Assembly (NCBI RefSeq): GCF_008704205.1
Contig: NZ_VXLC01000017.1
Coordinates: 1-64,000 of the forward strand
Direction of reading: 5' to 3'
Source of the DNA: Nocardia colli
GTDB taxonomy: Bacteria > Actinomycetota > Actinomycetes > Mycobacteriales > Mycobacteriaceae
Length of the DNA: 64,000 nucleotides
Position numbers and translations under genes: made by a program. The notes below the pieces were generated by a model. It had not been told where the DNA came from, did not search any database, and was given only the letters and a program-made list of their open reading frames with translations. Every line of letters begins with the position of its first letter. Positions within the stretch are counted from its first letter, which is position 1. Positions 32,827 to 43,000 of the stretch are shown here, one piece after another.

Positions 32827-34584
32827 GTGATCACCCGCCTCTCTCGACTTTTCCTGCGTACCCTGCGCGACGATCCCGCCGACGCCGAGGTGCCCAGCCA
32901 CAAACTGCTCGTCCGCGCCGGATACGTGCGGCGCATCGCGCCGGGCGTCTACTCCTGGCTGCCGCTCGGCCTGCGGGTGCTGCGCCGGGTCGAGGAAGTC
33001 GTGCGCGAAGAGATGGACGCGATCGGCGCCCAGGAGATCTCGCTGCCGGCGCTGCTGCCGCGCGAGCCGTACGAGACCACCAATCGCTGGACCGAGTACG
33101 GCGACAACCTGTTCCGCCTCCAGGACCGCAAGGGCGCGGACTACCTGCTCGGCCCGACGCACGAGGAACTGTTCGCGCTCACCGTGAAGGGCGAATACAA
33201 CTCGTACAAGGACCTGCCGGTCATCCTGTACCAGATCAAGGACAAGTACCGCGACGAGGAGCGTCCGCGCGCGGGCATCCTGCGTGGCCGCGAGTTCATC
33301 ATGAAGGACTCCTACTCGTTCGACCTGGACGAGGACGGCCTCAAGACCAGCTACAACGCGCACCGCGAGGCGTACCAGCGGATCTTCGACCGGTTGCAGG
33401 TCCAGTACGTCATCGTGGCGGCCACCTCCGGTGCGATGGGAGGCAGCGCGTCCGAGGAGTTCTTGGCCGACAGCCCGTCAGGCGAGGACACCTACGTGCG
33501 CTGCGTCGAGTCCGGTTACGCGGCCAACGTGGAGGCCGTGGTCACCCCCGCGCCCGCGCCGCTGCCGCTGGACGGACTGGCCGAGGCGGTCGTGCACGAC
33601 ACCCCGGACGCCCCCACCATCGCGACGCTGGTCGACTGGGCCAACGGCGCCGGGATCGCGGAGCAGTTCGGCCGTCCGGTCACCGCGGCCGACACGCTGA
33701 AGAACGTCATGGTGAAACTGCGCCACCCGGACGGCAAGGAAGAGATCGTCGGCATCGGCATCCCCGGCGACCGCGAGGTCGACGACAAGCGCCTCGGTTC
33801 CTCGGTCGAGCCGGCCGAGGTCGAGTTGCTCACCGAGGCCGACTTCGCCGCCAATCCGTTCCTGGTGAAGGGCTACATCGGGCCGAAGGCGTTGCAGGCC
33901 AACGGTGTTCGCTTCCTGGTCGATCCGCGCGTCGGCACCGGCACCGCGTGGATCACCGGCGCCGACGCGCCGGGCAAGCACGTCGTCGGCCTGGTCGCCG
34001 GGCGCGACTTCACCCCCGACGGCACCATCGAGGCCGCCGAGGTCCGCGACGGCGATCCCTCGCCGGACGGCCGGGGCGTGCTGGTCGCCTCGCGCGGCAT
34101 CGAGATCGGCCACATCTTCCAGCTCGGCCAGAAGTACACCAACGCGTTCGACGTCGACGTGCTCGGCGAGAACGGCAAGCCGGTGCGCCTGACCATGGGC
34201 TCCTATGGTCTCGGCGTATCCCGGATGGTCGCGGTGATCGCCGAGCAGCAGCACGACGACAAGGGCCTGCGCTGGCCCGCCGAGGTCGCGCCGTTCGACG
34301 TGCACGTCGTCATCGCGAACAAGGACGAGGCGGCCCGCGCAGGTGCCGAGGAGGTCGTGGCCGGCCTGCACGCCCAGGGTCTGGACGTCCTCTTCGACGA
34401 CCGCACCGCCTCTCCCGGGGTGAAGTTCAAGGACGCCGAATTGCTCGGCATGCCACTGGTTCTCGTGGTCGGCCGCGGCTGGGCCGAGGGCAAGGTGGAA
34501 CTGCGCGATCGCTTCACCGGCGCAGCCGACGAGATCCCCGCCGACTCGGCCGTCGACGCCGTGGTCGCGAAGGTTCGCGGCTAG
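32827..34584 (+). CDS. proS: Prolyl-tRNA synthetase
   Basis: This 585-aa class II synthetase is of bacterial architecture. Motif 1 covers GVYSWLPLGLRVLRRVEEVVREEM and motif 2 covers RDEERPRAGILRGREFIMKD. An editing INS domain is inserted at roughly 230-390. Motif 3 is GSYGLGVSRM and the anticodon-binding domain is at the C-terminus. It charges tRNA-Pro in the cytoplasm. A 15-bp terminator follows. Gene order onward to infB matches mycobacteria. Confidence 0.97.
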   Translation: MITRLSRLFLRTLRDDPADAEVPSHKLLVRAGYVRRIAPGVYSWLPLGLRVLRRVEEVVREEMDAIGAQEISLPALLPREPYETTNRWTEYGDNLFRLQDRKGADYLLGPTHEELFALTVKGEYNSYKDLPVILYQIKDKYRDEERPRAGILRGREFIMKDSYSFDLDEDGLKTSYNAHREAYQRIFDRLQVQYVIVAATSGAMGGSASEEFLADSPSGEDTYVRCVESGYAANVEAVVTPAPAPLPLDGLAEAVVHDTPDAPTIATLVDWANGAGIAEQFGRPVTAADTLKNVMVKLRHPDGKEEIVGIGIPGDREVDDKRLGSSVEPAEVELLTEADFAANPFLVKGYIGPKALQANGVRFLVDPRVGTGTAWITGADAPGKHVVGLVAGRDFTPDGTIEAAEVRDGDPSPDGRGVLVASRGIEIGHIFQLGQKYTNAFDVDVLGENGKPVRLTMGSYGLGVSRMVAVIAEQQHDDKGLRWPAEVAPFDVHVVIANKDEAARAGAEEVVAGLHAQGLDVLFDDRTASPGVKFKDAELLGMPLVLVVGRGWAEGKVELRDRFTGAADEIPADSAVDAVVAKVRG

Positions 34585-34598
34585 TCATCGACACAGCG

Positions 34599-34633
34599 GC
34601 GCGGCCCCGATGGACAGCCCATCGGGGCCGCGC
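34599..34633 (+). terminator. Rho-independent-like terminator of proS
   Basis: GCGCGGCCCCGATGG pairs with CCATCGGGGCCGCGC around ACAGC, followed by TGTTTTC. This is a 15-bp perfect stem with a short T-run. Confidence 0.85.
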
Positions 34634-34733
34634 TGTTTTCGCACCGGAACAGACCGGCGGACCTACGGTCGCGTAGGCGAGATTTGCCGTGTGAGGTACG
34701 ACAGACCCGCTCCGGCGTGCGATTACCCGCTGG

Positions 34734-34739
34734 TAAGTT
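34734..34739 (+). promoter_or_regulatory. Leaderless -10 box TAAGTT
   Basis: TAAGTT is 6 bases before ATG 34746. Confidence 0.4.
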
Positions 34740-34745
34740 AACGGC

Positions 34746-36497
34746 ATGACGAGCACCGACGCGTTGTTGTTCAACCCGGCCACCTACGACCCGCAGCAGT
34801 TCGACGCCGAGACCCGGCGGCTGCTGCGCGCGACCGTCGAGTGGTTCGAGTCGCGGGGTAAGCAGCAGTTGCTGGCCGACGACGCGGACGCGGTGTGGAC
34901 GGCGGACTTCCTGGACTTCGTCGCGAAGGAGAAGCTGTTCGCGACCTTCCTGACCCCGGCCGCCTACGCCGACGGCGACGAGAACCGGCGCTGGGACGCG
35001 GCCCGCAACGCGGCCCTGTCCGAGATCTTCGGCTTCTACGGCCTGGCCTACTGGTACGCCGAGCAGGTGACCATCCTCGGCCTCGGCCCGATCTGGCAGA
35101 GCGACAACGAGGAAGCCAAGCGGCGCGCGGCCGCGGACCTGGCCGAGGGCCAGGTGATGGCGTTCGGGCTGTCCGAGCGCGAGCACGGCGCCGACATCTA
35201 CAACACCGACCTCGTGCTGACCCCGAGCGAGCCGGGCAGCGCCGACGCCGAGGCCGGAATCCTGTTCCGCGCCAACGGCGAGAAGTACTACATCGGCAAC
35301 GGCAATGTGGCGAGCATGGTGTCGGTGTTCTCCCGGCGCGCCGACATCGATGGCGCGGACGGTTACGTCTGGTTCGCCGCGGACAGCAGGCACGAGAACT
35401 ACCGGCTGCTGGGCAATGTCGTGCACCAGCAGATGTACGTGAGCACCTTCCGGCTGGAGAACTACCCGGTGCGCGCCGCGGACATCCTGCACACCGGACC
35501 CGAGGCGTTCTCCGCCGCGCTGAACACGGTCAACGTCGGCAAGTTCAATCTCTGCCACGGCGGCATCGGCATGGTCGAGCACTCGTTCTACGAGGCGATC
35601 ACGCACGCCAACAACCGCATCCTCTACGGCAACCCGGTCACCGAGTTCCCGCACGTACGAACGAATTTCGTCGACGCCTACGCGCGCATCGTGGCGATGA
35701 AGCTGTTCAGCGACCGGGCCGTGGACTACTTCCGCAGCGCGAGCCTGCAGGACCGGCGCTACCTGCTGTTCAACCCGATGACGAAGTCCAAGGTGACCTC
35801 CGAGGGCGAGACCGTGATGACGCTGCTGCTGGATGTGCTGGCGGCCAAGGGATTCGAGAAGAACACCTACTTCGCCGAGGTGGCCCGGCTGATCAACACG
35901 CTGCCCCGGCTCGAGGGCACGGTGCACGTGAACGTCGGGCAGATCCTGAAGTTCATGCCGAACTACCTGTTCAACCCGAAGGAGTACCCGGAGGTCGGCA
36001 CCCGTCAGGACGCCGCCGACGACGAGTTCTTCTGGCATCAGGGCCCGGCCCGCGGCGCGGGCAAGGTGCAGTTCGCCGACTGGACCCCGGCGTATGCGAA
36101 GCACGCCGACATCCCGAACGTCGGCCGCTTCTTCGAGCAGGCCCAGGCGCTGCGCACGCTGCTGAGCACCGCGGCCCCCAGCGCCGATCAGCAGAAGGAC
36201 CTGGACTTCATGCTGACCATCGGCCACCTGTTCTCCCTGGTGGTCTACGGACAGCTGATCCTGGAGCAGGCGGCGCTCACCGGCCTGGACCGCGATCTGC
36301 TCGACCAGATCTTCGACTTCCAGATCCGCGACTTCAACACCTACGCCACCACGCTCTACGGCAAGCCGTCCGCCACCCCGGATCAGCAGGGCTGGGCCGC
36401 CTCGGCGTTGCGCCCGCCGGTGGCCGACCGTCCGCGCTTCGACCGGATCTGGGCCGAGGTCGCGTCGTACGACGGTGCGTACGAGATGCGCCCGTAG
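34746..36497 (+). CDS. Acyl-CoA dehydrogenase family protein
   Basis: This 583-aa flavoprotein has the acyl-CoA dehydrogenase fold. The middle-domain motif is VMAFGLSEREHGADIYN, followed by GEKYYIGNGNVASMVSVFSRR. The long C-terminal helical domain carries RYLLFNPMTKSKV and ARLINTLPRLEGTVHVN. The size is above the 380-aa short-chain class and resembles the larger mycobacterial FadE proteins. It probably oxidises a long-chain or unusual acyl-CoA. It is monocistronic, bounded by terminators on both sides. Confidence 0.9.
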   Translation: MTSTDALLFNPATYDPQQFDAETRRLLRATVEWFESRGKQQLLADDADAVWTADFLDFVAKEKLFATFLTPAAYADGDENRRWDAARNAALSEIFGFYGLAYWYAEQVTILGLGPIWQSDNEEAKRRAAADLAEGQVMAFGLSEREHGADIYNTDLVLTPSEPGSADAEAGILFRANGEKYYIGNGNVASMVSVFSRRADIDGADGYVWFAADSRHENYRLLGNVVHQQMYVSTFRLENYPVRAADILHTGPEAFSAALNTVNVGKFNLCHGGIGMVEHSFYEAITHANNRILYGNPVTEFPHVRTNFVDAYARIVAMKLFSDRAVDYFRSASLQDRRYLLFNPMTKSKVTSEGETVMTLLLDVLAAKGFEKNTYFAEVARLINTLPRLEGTVHVNVGQILKFMPNYLFNPKEYPEVGTRQDAADDEFFWHQGPARGAGKVQFADWTPAYAKHADIPNVGRFFEQAQALRTLLSTAAPSADQQKDLDFMLTIGHLFSLVVYGQLILEQAALTGLDRDLLDQIFDFQIRDFNTYATTLYGKPSATPDQQGWAASALRPPVADRPRFDRIWAEVASYDGAYEMRP

Positions 36498-36506
36498 CCA
36501 GCACTA

Positions 36507-36550
36507 CGAAAAGGCCGGTCCCGCAACGATTGCGGGACCGGCCTTTTTCG
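36507..36550. terminator. Bidirectional terminator between convergent genes
   Basis: AAAAGGCCGGTCCCGCAA pairs with TTGCGGGACCGGCCTTTT across CGA, an 18-bp stem flanked by A- and T-runs. It can therefore end transcription in both directions. Confidence 0.9.
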
Positions 36551-36561
36551 GATAGCTGGGG

Positions 36562-36996
36562 TCAGGTTTTGCCGGGGAAGGCGATCGTCGGCGGGTTGGT
36601 CCCCAGGATCGACTGCCAAGTGGCAAGGCGCACAGCGCTTTCGGTGAGCGCGTCGACGCCCATGCGGCGGACGTTCTCGGTGTCGCCGCGTTCGACCACC
36701 GAGCGCCAGGCCACCGCGGTGTCGGTCTCGACCGTCGCGGCCAGCCGGGCCGCCGGGATCGGGTCGTTGACCGGGAACGGCATCGTGTAGGCGGCGTCCG
36801 GCGGCGGCGCGGTGACGCCTGCCGAGGTGAGCGCATCGATGGTGGCGTCGCGGCGGGCCCGGTGCGCGGCAGTGCTTTCCGCGACCAGACGGCCGCGTTC
36901 GGCCGAGGCGTAGGCGGCGATCACACCGTAGGCGTACACCGCACCGTATTCGGCGCGCAGCGCGTCCAGCAGCGCCTGGCGTTCGGTATCGGTCAT
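36562..36996 (-). CDS. Ferritin-like domain protein (DUF4439 type)
   Basis: This 144-aa helical protein starts TDTERQALLDALRAEYGAVYAYG, with the alternating Glu/His positions of a ferritin-like bundle (HRARRDATIDAL). The family often accompanies a lipoprotein gene. It overlaps that gene by 4 bases (ATGA) and is translated with it. It matches the Rv2843/Rv2844 neighbourhood between proS and rimP. Metal binding is plausible but unproven. Confidence 0.82.
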   Translation of the reverse strand: MTDTERQALLDALRAEYGAVYAYGVIAAYASAERGRLVAESTAAHRARRDATIDALTSAGVTAPPPDAAYTMPFPVNDPIPAARLAATVETDTAVAWRSVVERGDTENVRRMGVDALTESAVRLATWQSILGTNPPTIAFPGKT

Positions 36997-37598
36997 GCCA
37001 GCAACACTCCCGCCTGAACGGCGCAGGCCGCGCTGATCGAGGCGAGCAGCCCCGCCCGGTAACCGGACTGGCCGCGGGCCAGATCGGCGGCCGACTGGCG
37101 CGACTTGGTGAGCTGCGCGCGTAGCGCGTCGACCGCCGGGGGCGGGCTGGGTGGGATCGCCGTGCCGGAGGCCACCGCGGACGGACCCGAGGACTGTCCC
37201 GGACCGTTCTCCCGGGTGCGGTGCACCGGCTTCGTACCGTCGCCGTAGACACCGATCAATCGATCGATCTCCGCCTTCAAAGCGTCTGCGTGCGCGGTCC
37301 TTTCGGCCGCGATCGCGGTCAACGCGCTGTGCCGCTGCGGGGTCAAGGCGATGGCCGCGGTCGCCGCGGCGGCGTCGGTGCGGGCCTGAACCTCTTGGGC
37401 GGCAAGCGGATCCGGTTCGTACACCTTGTCCTCGGTGCCGCAGCCGGCCAGTGCGCCGATGGTCAAGGCGCCGACCGCGCCGCCACCGGCCAGCCGTAAC
37501 ATGCTGCGACGGTCCACGGTGAACCGGGAACCGTGCCGGTCGGACGGGATGCCGGAGGTGCACAGGACGATCGGCTGCGCGGGAAGGCGGATAGGCAC
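36993..37598 (-). CDS. Putative Tat-type lipoprotein
   Basis: This 201-aa exported protein has a twin-arginine motif (VDRRSMLRLAGGGAVG) followed by a lipobox-like IGALAGC. Residue Cys53 would therefore be lipid-modified at the outer face of the membrane. The mature part is Ala-rich and helical with a Pro/Ser linker (PPSPPP) near residue 148. The GTG at 37598 puts an unusually long n-region before the RR. GTG 37517 (VDRRSM) would give a standard signal peptide and may be the real start. Confidence 0.72.
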   Translation of the reverse strand: MPIRLPAQPIVLCTSGIPSDRHGSRFTVDRRSMLRLAGGGAVGALTIGALAGCGTEDKVYEPDPLAAQEVQARTDAAAATAAIALTPQRHSALTAIAAERTAHADALKAEIDRLIGVYGDGTKPVHRTRENGPGQSSGPSAVASGTAIPPSPPPAVDALRAQLTKSRQSAADLARGQSGYRAGLLASISAACAVQAGVLLA

Positions 37599-37759
37599 GG
37601 CACCATCGTGCCAGATTCCCGGGACTGCTCCGGACGAGGCATCGTGTGGCGAGCGTAGTGGCTGCCCGTTGGTCCTTTACACTCTCTGGGCGCGTTACGC
37701 TAGACCCTCGGTATAAGTAATTCCGACCGCCGTCACAACTGAACCAGGAGCCGCCCCAT

Positions 37760-38434
37760 ATGCCGATGCCGACCGAGGAAAGGCTGAGCCAGCTGATCGC
37801 CGGGCTCGTCGAACGCCGAGGATTCGACCTCGAGGGCGTCGAGATCTCGACGACCGGTAAGCATGCGGAGGCGCAGGCTCGAGTGAAGGTGACCGTCGAC
37901 AGCGACGGGCCTTCCGATTTGGACACCATCGCCACGCTCAGCACCGAACTGTCGGAGTTGCTGGACGAGGCAAACGATTTCGGCGAGACGCCGTATCTTC
38001 TAGAAGTCACCACACCGGGCGTGGACCGTCCGCTCAGCGCGGACCGGCACTGGCGTCGCGCGCGCGGGCGCAAGGTTCGCGTCCTGCTGCGCGACGGGGC
38101 GCCCGCTCCCGAGCCGGGCGGTGCGGCGAAGTTCGAAGCCAGGGTGGGTGAGCTCAGCGGCGAGACAGTGGCGCTGGTGCTCGGTGGCAAGCACAAACCA
38201 CATGTGGTGCACGTCCCGCTCGCCGATATCGCCGAGGCGGTCGTGCAGGTGGAGTTCTCCAAGCCGGGCGCGAAAGAGCTGGAACTCGCCGGGGGCATCA
38301 TCCCCGGTCGCCCGGTACCTGGCCAGCAAGATGACGAGCCGGCGGTCGACGCCGCGGATGTTCGAGGATCAACACCATTACTACCCGAATCAGTAACAGC
38401 GTCCGATTCGCCGACCGAAGGGACCGTGGAATGA
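37760..38434 (+). CDS. rimP: Ribosome maturation factor RimP
   Basis: This 224-aa 30S assembly factor shows the N-terminal RimP domain (RRGFDLEGVEIS, then VKVTVDSDGPSDLD). The signature YLLEVTTPGVDRPL is followed by a C-terminal SH3-like barrel. A tail of about 45 residues extends past the usual length. AGGAG precedes ATG 37760. The stop overlaps nusA by 4 bases, giving the conserved rimP-nusA-ylxR-infB operon. Confidence 0.95.
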   Translation: MPMPTEERLSQLIAGLVERRGFDLEGVEISTTGKHAEAQARVKVTVDSDGPSDLDTIATLSTELSELLDEANDFGETPYLLEVTTPGVDRPLSADRHWRRARGRKVRVLLRDGAPAPEPGGAAKFEARVGELSGETVALVLGGKHKPHVVHVPLADIAEAVVQVEFSKPGAKELELAGGIIPGRPVPGQQDDEPAVDAADVRGSTPLLPESVTASDSPTEGTVE

Positions 38435-39462
38435 ACATCGAAATCGAAGCCCTGCGCGCGATCGTCGCCGACAAGGGGATCTCGATCGAGACCGTGATCT
38501 CCGCGATCGAGTCGGCGCTGCTCACCGCCTACCGGCACACCGAGGGGCACCAGCCCAACGCGCGCATCGACATCAACCAGAAGACCGGCACGGTCCGGGT
38601 GATGGCGCGCGAGCTGGACGCCGACGGCAACATGGTCTCCGAATGGGACGACACCCCAGAGGGTTTCGGCCGGATCGCGGCGACCACCGCCCGCCAGGTG
38701 GTGTTGCAGCGGCTGCGCGACGCCGAGAACGAGAAGTCCTTCGGCGAGTTCTCCACGCACGAGGGCGACATCGTCGGCGGCGTGGTGCAGCGCGATGCCA
38801 GAGCCAACGCCCGCGGCACCATCGTGGTCCGCATCGGCAGCGAGATCAACGGCGCGGAGGGCCTGATCCCGCCGGCCGAGCAGGTGCCCGGCGAGACCTA
38901 CGAGCACGGTGACCGGATCAAGTGTTACGTCGTCGGCGTCTCCCGCGGTCCGCGCGGCCCGCAGATCACCCTCTCGCGCACCCATCCCAATCTGGTGCGC
39001 CGGCTGTTCGCGCTCGAGGTACCCGAAATCGCCGACGGCTCGGTGGAAATCGTCGCGGTGGCGCGCGAGGCCGGGCACCGCTCCAAGATCGCGGTGCGCA
39101 GCACCGTGTCCGGGGTCAACGCCAAGGGCGCCTGCATCGGCCCGATGGGGCAGCGGGTGCGCAACGTGATGAGCGAGCTGGCCGGCGAGAAGATCGACAT
39201 CATCGATTACGCCGAGGATCCGGCGACCTTCGTCGGCAACGCGCTCTCGCCGTCGAAAGTGGTGTCGGTCACCATCGTCGATCCCGAGGCGCGCGCCGCG
39301 CGGGTCGTGGTGCCGGACTTCCAGCTCTCGCTGGCCATCGGCAAGGAGGGGCAGAACGCCCGCCTGGCCGCCCGGCTGACCGGCTGGCGGATCGATATCC
39401 GCAGCGACGCCGCCCCGGACATGGGCGGCGGCTCGGTGCGGACGGAGGCGCACCGGAGTTGA
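38431..39462 (+). CDS. nusA: Transcription termination/antitermination factor NusA
   Basis: This 343-aa protein contains the N-terminal RNA polymerase-binding domain, an S1 domain (EGDIVGGVVQRDARANARG) and two KH domains. The KH signature GACIGPMGQRVRNVMSEL and the C-terminal LAIGKEGQNARLAARLTGW are clear. It lacks the C-terminal acidic repeats of E. coli, as usual for actinobacteria. It is translationally coupled to rimP. Confidence 0.97.
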   Translation: MNIEIEALRAIVADKGISIETVISAIESALLTAYRHTEGHQPNARIDINQKTGTVRVMARELDADGNMVSEWDDTPEGFGRIAATTARQVVLQRLRDAENEKSFGEFSTHEGDIVGGVVQRDARANARGTIVVRIGSEINGAEGLIPPAEQVPGETYEHGDRIKCYVVGVSRGPRGPQITLSRTHPNLVRRLFALEVPEIADGSVEIVAVAREAGHRSKIAVRSTVSGVNAKGACIGPMGQRVRNVMSELAGEKIDIIDYAEDPATFVGNALSPSKVVSVTIVDPEARAARVVVPDFQLSLAIGKEGQNARLAARLTGWRIDIRSDAAPDMGGGSVRTEAHRS

Positions 39463-39527
39463 CCGGAACCGACGCGGCACACCGTCCGTTGGACATCACG
39501 GGTCGGGAATCGGACCGTCGGGATGAC

Positions 39528-39890
39528 ATGTTGGTAACTTCCGCAGGGGAGCGGTTCGTTGATCCGACCGGGTCGGCGGTAGAGTGGACACAGGTTCAGC
39601 ACGCGCAACCGATTCGGACCTGTATCGGATGCCGGAAGCGCGAGTTGGCCGCCGATCTGTTACGGATCGTCGCACGGGAAACGGTTACCGGAAACGGCCC
39701 GAATTCCGTCACGATCCTTCCCGATCCGCGGCGCAGACTTCCCGGACGGGGTGCCTGGTTGCACCCCGTCTCGGCTTGTCTGACCGCGGCAGAACGGCGC
39801 CGAGCATTCGGCAGAGCACTAAGAGTGTCCGGAAATCTGGATATCTCAGCCCTGGAGAAGTACCTCGAGAACAGGCACGAGCACTCATGA
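39528..39890 (+). CDS. ylxR: YlxR-family RNA-binding protein (DUF448)
   Basis: This 120-aa protein carries the YlxR signature PIRTCIGCRKRELAADLLRIV, followed by PDPRRRLPGRGAWLHP and CLTAAERRRAFGRALR. The family may modulate RNase P or nucleoid functions. The chosen ATG adds about 30 residues before the domain and has no clear ribosome site; a shorter product is possible. It lies in the nusA-infB operon. Confidence 0.85.
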   Translation: MLVTSAGERFVDPTGSAVEWTQVQHAQPIRTCIGCRKRELAADLLRIVARETVTGNGPNSVTILPDPRRRLPGRGAWLHPVSACLTAAERRRAFGRALRVSGNLDISALEKYLENRHEHS

Positions 39891-40000
39891 GCACACCGTG
39901 AAGCACCAACGATGAACGTCCATCGGAGATAACCCGAGGTCGTGCGGGCCCCGTCCCTGAACAACGGGTGCACCTGCTCGACCTCTCAGTGAGGAGAGCA

Positions 40001-43000
40001 GTGGCAGGCAAGGCCCGCGTGCACGAGTTGGCCAAAGAACTCGGTGTCACCAGCAAGGAACTACTCGCACAGCTCAAGGAGCAGGGCGAGTTCGTGAAGT
40101 CGGCGTCCTCGACGGTGGAAGCTCCCGTCGCGCGCCGTCTGCGTGAGTCGTTCGCATCCAAATCAGCCCCCGCGAACGGCACCAAGTCGGGATCACGCCC
40201 CGGCCCGTCCTCGTCGGCCCGTCCGGCCGCGAAGCCCGCAGGAAACGGTCCCCGTCCGGGACCGCGTCCGCCGGCTCCCGCGCCCGCCCCGGCCGCGGCA
40301 GCACAGCAGGAAACCGTCCGCGAAGCCCCGCGGACCAGCGAGGGACCGGCCGTGAAGCCGGGCCCCGCAGCACGTCCGACCCCGGCTCCGGCGCCCAAGC
40401 CGGCCGCCGCCCAGGAAGTCGCGCCGGCCCCTGCCGCCGCGGCCGCCACCGAAACCCCCGCGAGCTCCGCGCCCGCCGCACCGGCCGGGCCGCGCCCGAC
40501 GCCGAATGCCGCGCGTCCGGGTCAGCAGCAGCGTCCCGGTGCCGCCCCGGCACAGGGTTCGCCGCGTCCGGGTGGTTCGGGTCCGCGTCCGGGTCCGAAG
40601 ACCCCGCGGGTCGGCAACAATCCGTACTCCTCGGCGCCCGAGCGTCCCGCGCCGCGTCCGGCCCCCGGCCAGGGTGGCCCGCGTCCGGGTCCGGCCCAGG
40701 GCGGTCCCCGTCCCGGCCCGGCTCAGGGTTCGCCGCGTCCGGGTACTCCGGCGCAGGGCGGCTCCCGTCCCGCGCCCGGCCAGGGCGGTCCCCGTCCCGG
40801 CGGACCGCGGCCGAGCCCCGGCTCGATGCCGCCCCGGCCTAACCCGGGTGCGATGCCGTCTCGTGCGGCACGTCCGGGCGGTGCCGGTGGACCCGGCGCC
40901 GGTCGTCCGGGTGGACCCGGCGGTCGTCCCGGCGGCGGTGGCGGCGCAGGTCGTCCCGGTGGCGGCGGCGGTGGCGGTGGTTACCGCGGCGGCGGCGCTC
41001 CCGGTGGTGGCGCAGGTGCAGGCACGGGTGCTCCCGGTGCCGGTGGCGCTCCCGGTGGTTTCCGCGGTCGCCCCGGTGGCGGTGGCGGCGGTCGTCCGGG
41101 TGGTCCCGGTGGTCGTGGCGGCGCGGCCGGCGCGTTCGGTCGTCCCGGTGGCGCACCGCGTCGTGGCCGTAAGTCGAAGCGGGCGAAGCGCGCCGAGTAC
41201 GAGAGCATGCAAGCTCCCGCCATCGGCGGCGTGCGGCTGCCCCGCGGCAACGGCGAGATCATCCGCCTCGCCCGCGGCGCCTCGCTCTCGGACTTCGCGG
41301 AGAAGATCGACGCGAACCCGGCTGCCTTGGTACAAGCCTTGTTCAACCTCGGCGAAATGGTCACCGCTACCCAGTCGGTGAACGACGAGACGCTCGAGCT
41401 GCTCGGCAGCGAGATGAACTACGTCGTGCACGTGGTCAGCCCGGAGGACGAGGACCGCGAGCTGCTGGAATCGTTCGACCTGACCTACGGCGAGGATGCC
41501 GGCGGTGAGGACGATCTCGAGCAGCGTCCGCCGGTGGTGACCGTCATGGGTCACGTCGACCACGGTAAGACCCGACTGCTGGACACGATCCGTAAGGCCA
41601 ACGTCCGTGAGGGCGAGGCCGGCGGTATCACCCAGCACATCGGCGCCTACCAGGTGATGACCCACCTCGGCGAGAACGATCGCCTGATCACCTTCATCGA
41701 CACCCCGGGTCACGAGGCGTTCACCGCCATGCGTGCCCGTGGCGCGAAGGCCACCGATATCGCGATCCTGGTGGTCGCCGCCGACGACGGCGTCATGCCG
41801 CAGACGGTGGAGGCGATCAACCACGCGCAGGCGGCCGACGTGCCGATCGTGGTGGCGGTCAACAAGATCGACAAGGAAGGCGCGAACCCGGACAAGATCC
41901 GGCAGCAGCTGACCGAATACAACCTGGTGGCCGAGGAATACGGTGGCGACACCATGTTCGTCGACATCTCCGCGCGGGAGAACATCAACATCGATGCGCT
42001 CCTCGAGGCCGTCCTGCTCACCGCGGACGCGGCACTTGACCTGCGGGCGAACCCGGACATGGACGCGCAGGGTGTGGCCATCGAGGCCCACCTCGACCGC
42101 GGCCGTGGCCCGGTGGCGACCGTGCTCATCCAGCGCGGCACGCTGCGCGTCGGCGACTCGATCGTGGCGGGCGACGCCTACGGTCGCGTCCGGCGCATGG
42201 TCGACGAGCACGGCGAGGATGTCATCGCGGCACTCCCGTCGCGGCCGGTCCAGGTCATCGGCTTCACGTCGGTGCCGGGCGCCGGTGACAACCTCCTGGT
42301 TGTCGACGAAGACCGGATCGCTCGCCAGATCGCCGACCGCCGCAACGCACGCAAGCGCAACGCGCTGGCCGCACGCAGCCGCAAGCGGATCAGCCTGGAA
42401 GATCTCGATGCCGCACTGAAGGAGACTTCGGAGCTCAACCTGATCCTCAAGGGCGACAACTCCGGTACCGTCGAGGCCCTCGAAGAGGCGCTGCTCGGTA
42501 TCCAGATCGACGACGAGGTTCGGCTGCGGGTCATCGACCGCGGTGTCGGTGGCGTCACCGAGACCAACGTCAACCTGGCGTCGGCGTCGAACGCGATCAT
42601 CATCGGGTTCAACGTCCGGGCCGAGGGCAAGGCCACCGAGCTGGCCAACCGCGAAGGCGTGGACATCCGGTACTACTCGGTGATCTACCAGGCCATCGAC
42701 GAGATCGAGAAGGCCCTCAAGGGCATGCTCAAGCCGATCTACGAAGAGGTCGACCTGGGCCGGGCGGAGATCCGCGCGATCTTCCGTTCGTCGAAGGTCG
42801 GCAACATCGCCGGCTGCATGGTGCTCGAGGGTTCGGTCAAGCGCAACGCCAAGGCGCGCTTGCTCCGCGACAACGTGGTGATCGCCGAAACCGTCACGAT
42901 CTCTTCCTTGAAGCGGGAAAAGGACGACGTCACCGAGGTCCGTGAGGGCTTCGAATGCGGTTTGACGTTGACCTACAACGACATCAAGGAAGGCGACATC

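Noticed and set aside
40160..41170. Repetitive Pro/Gly-rich DNA in infB as a CRISPR or tandem-repeat element
   Set aside because: The repeats are codon-level low complexity (PRPGPAQGG, GRPGG), continuous in frame with IF-2, with no fixed repeat-spacer period.
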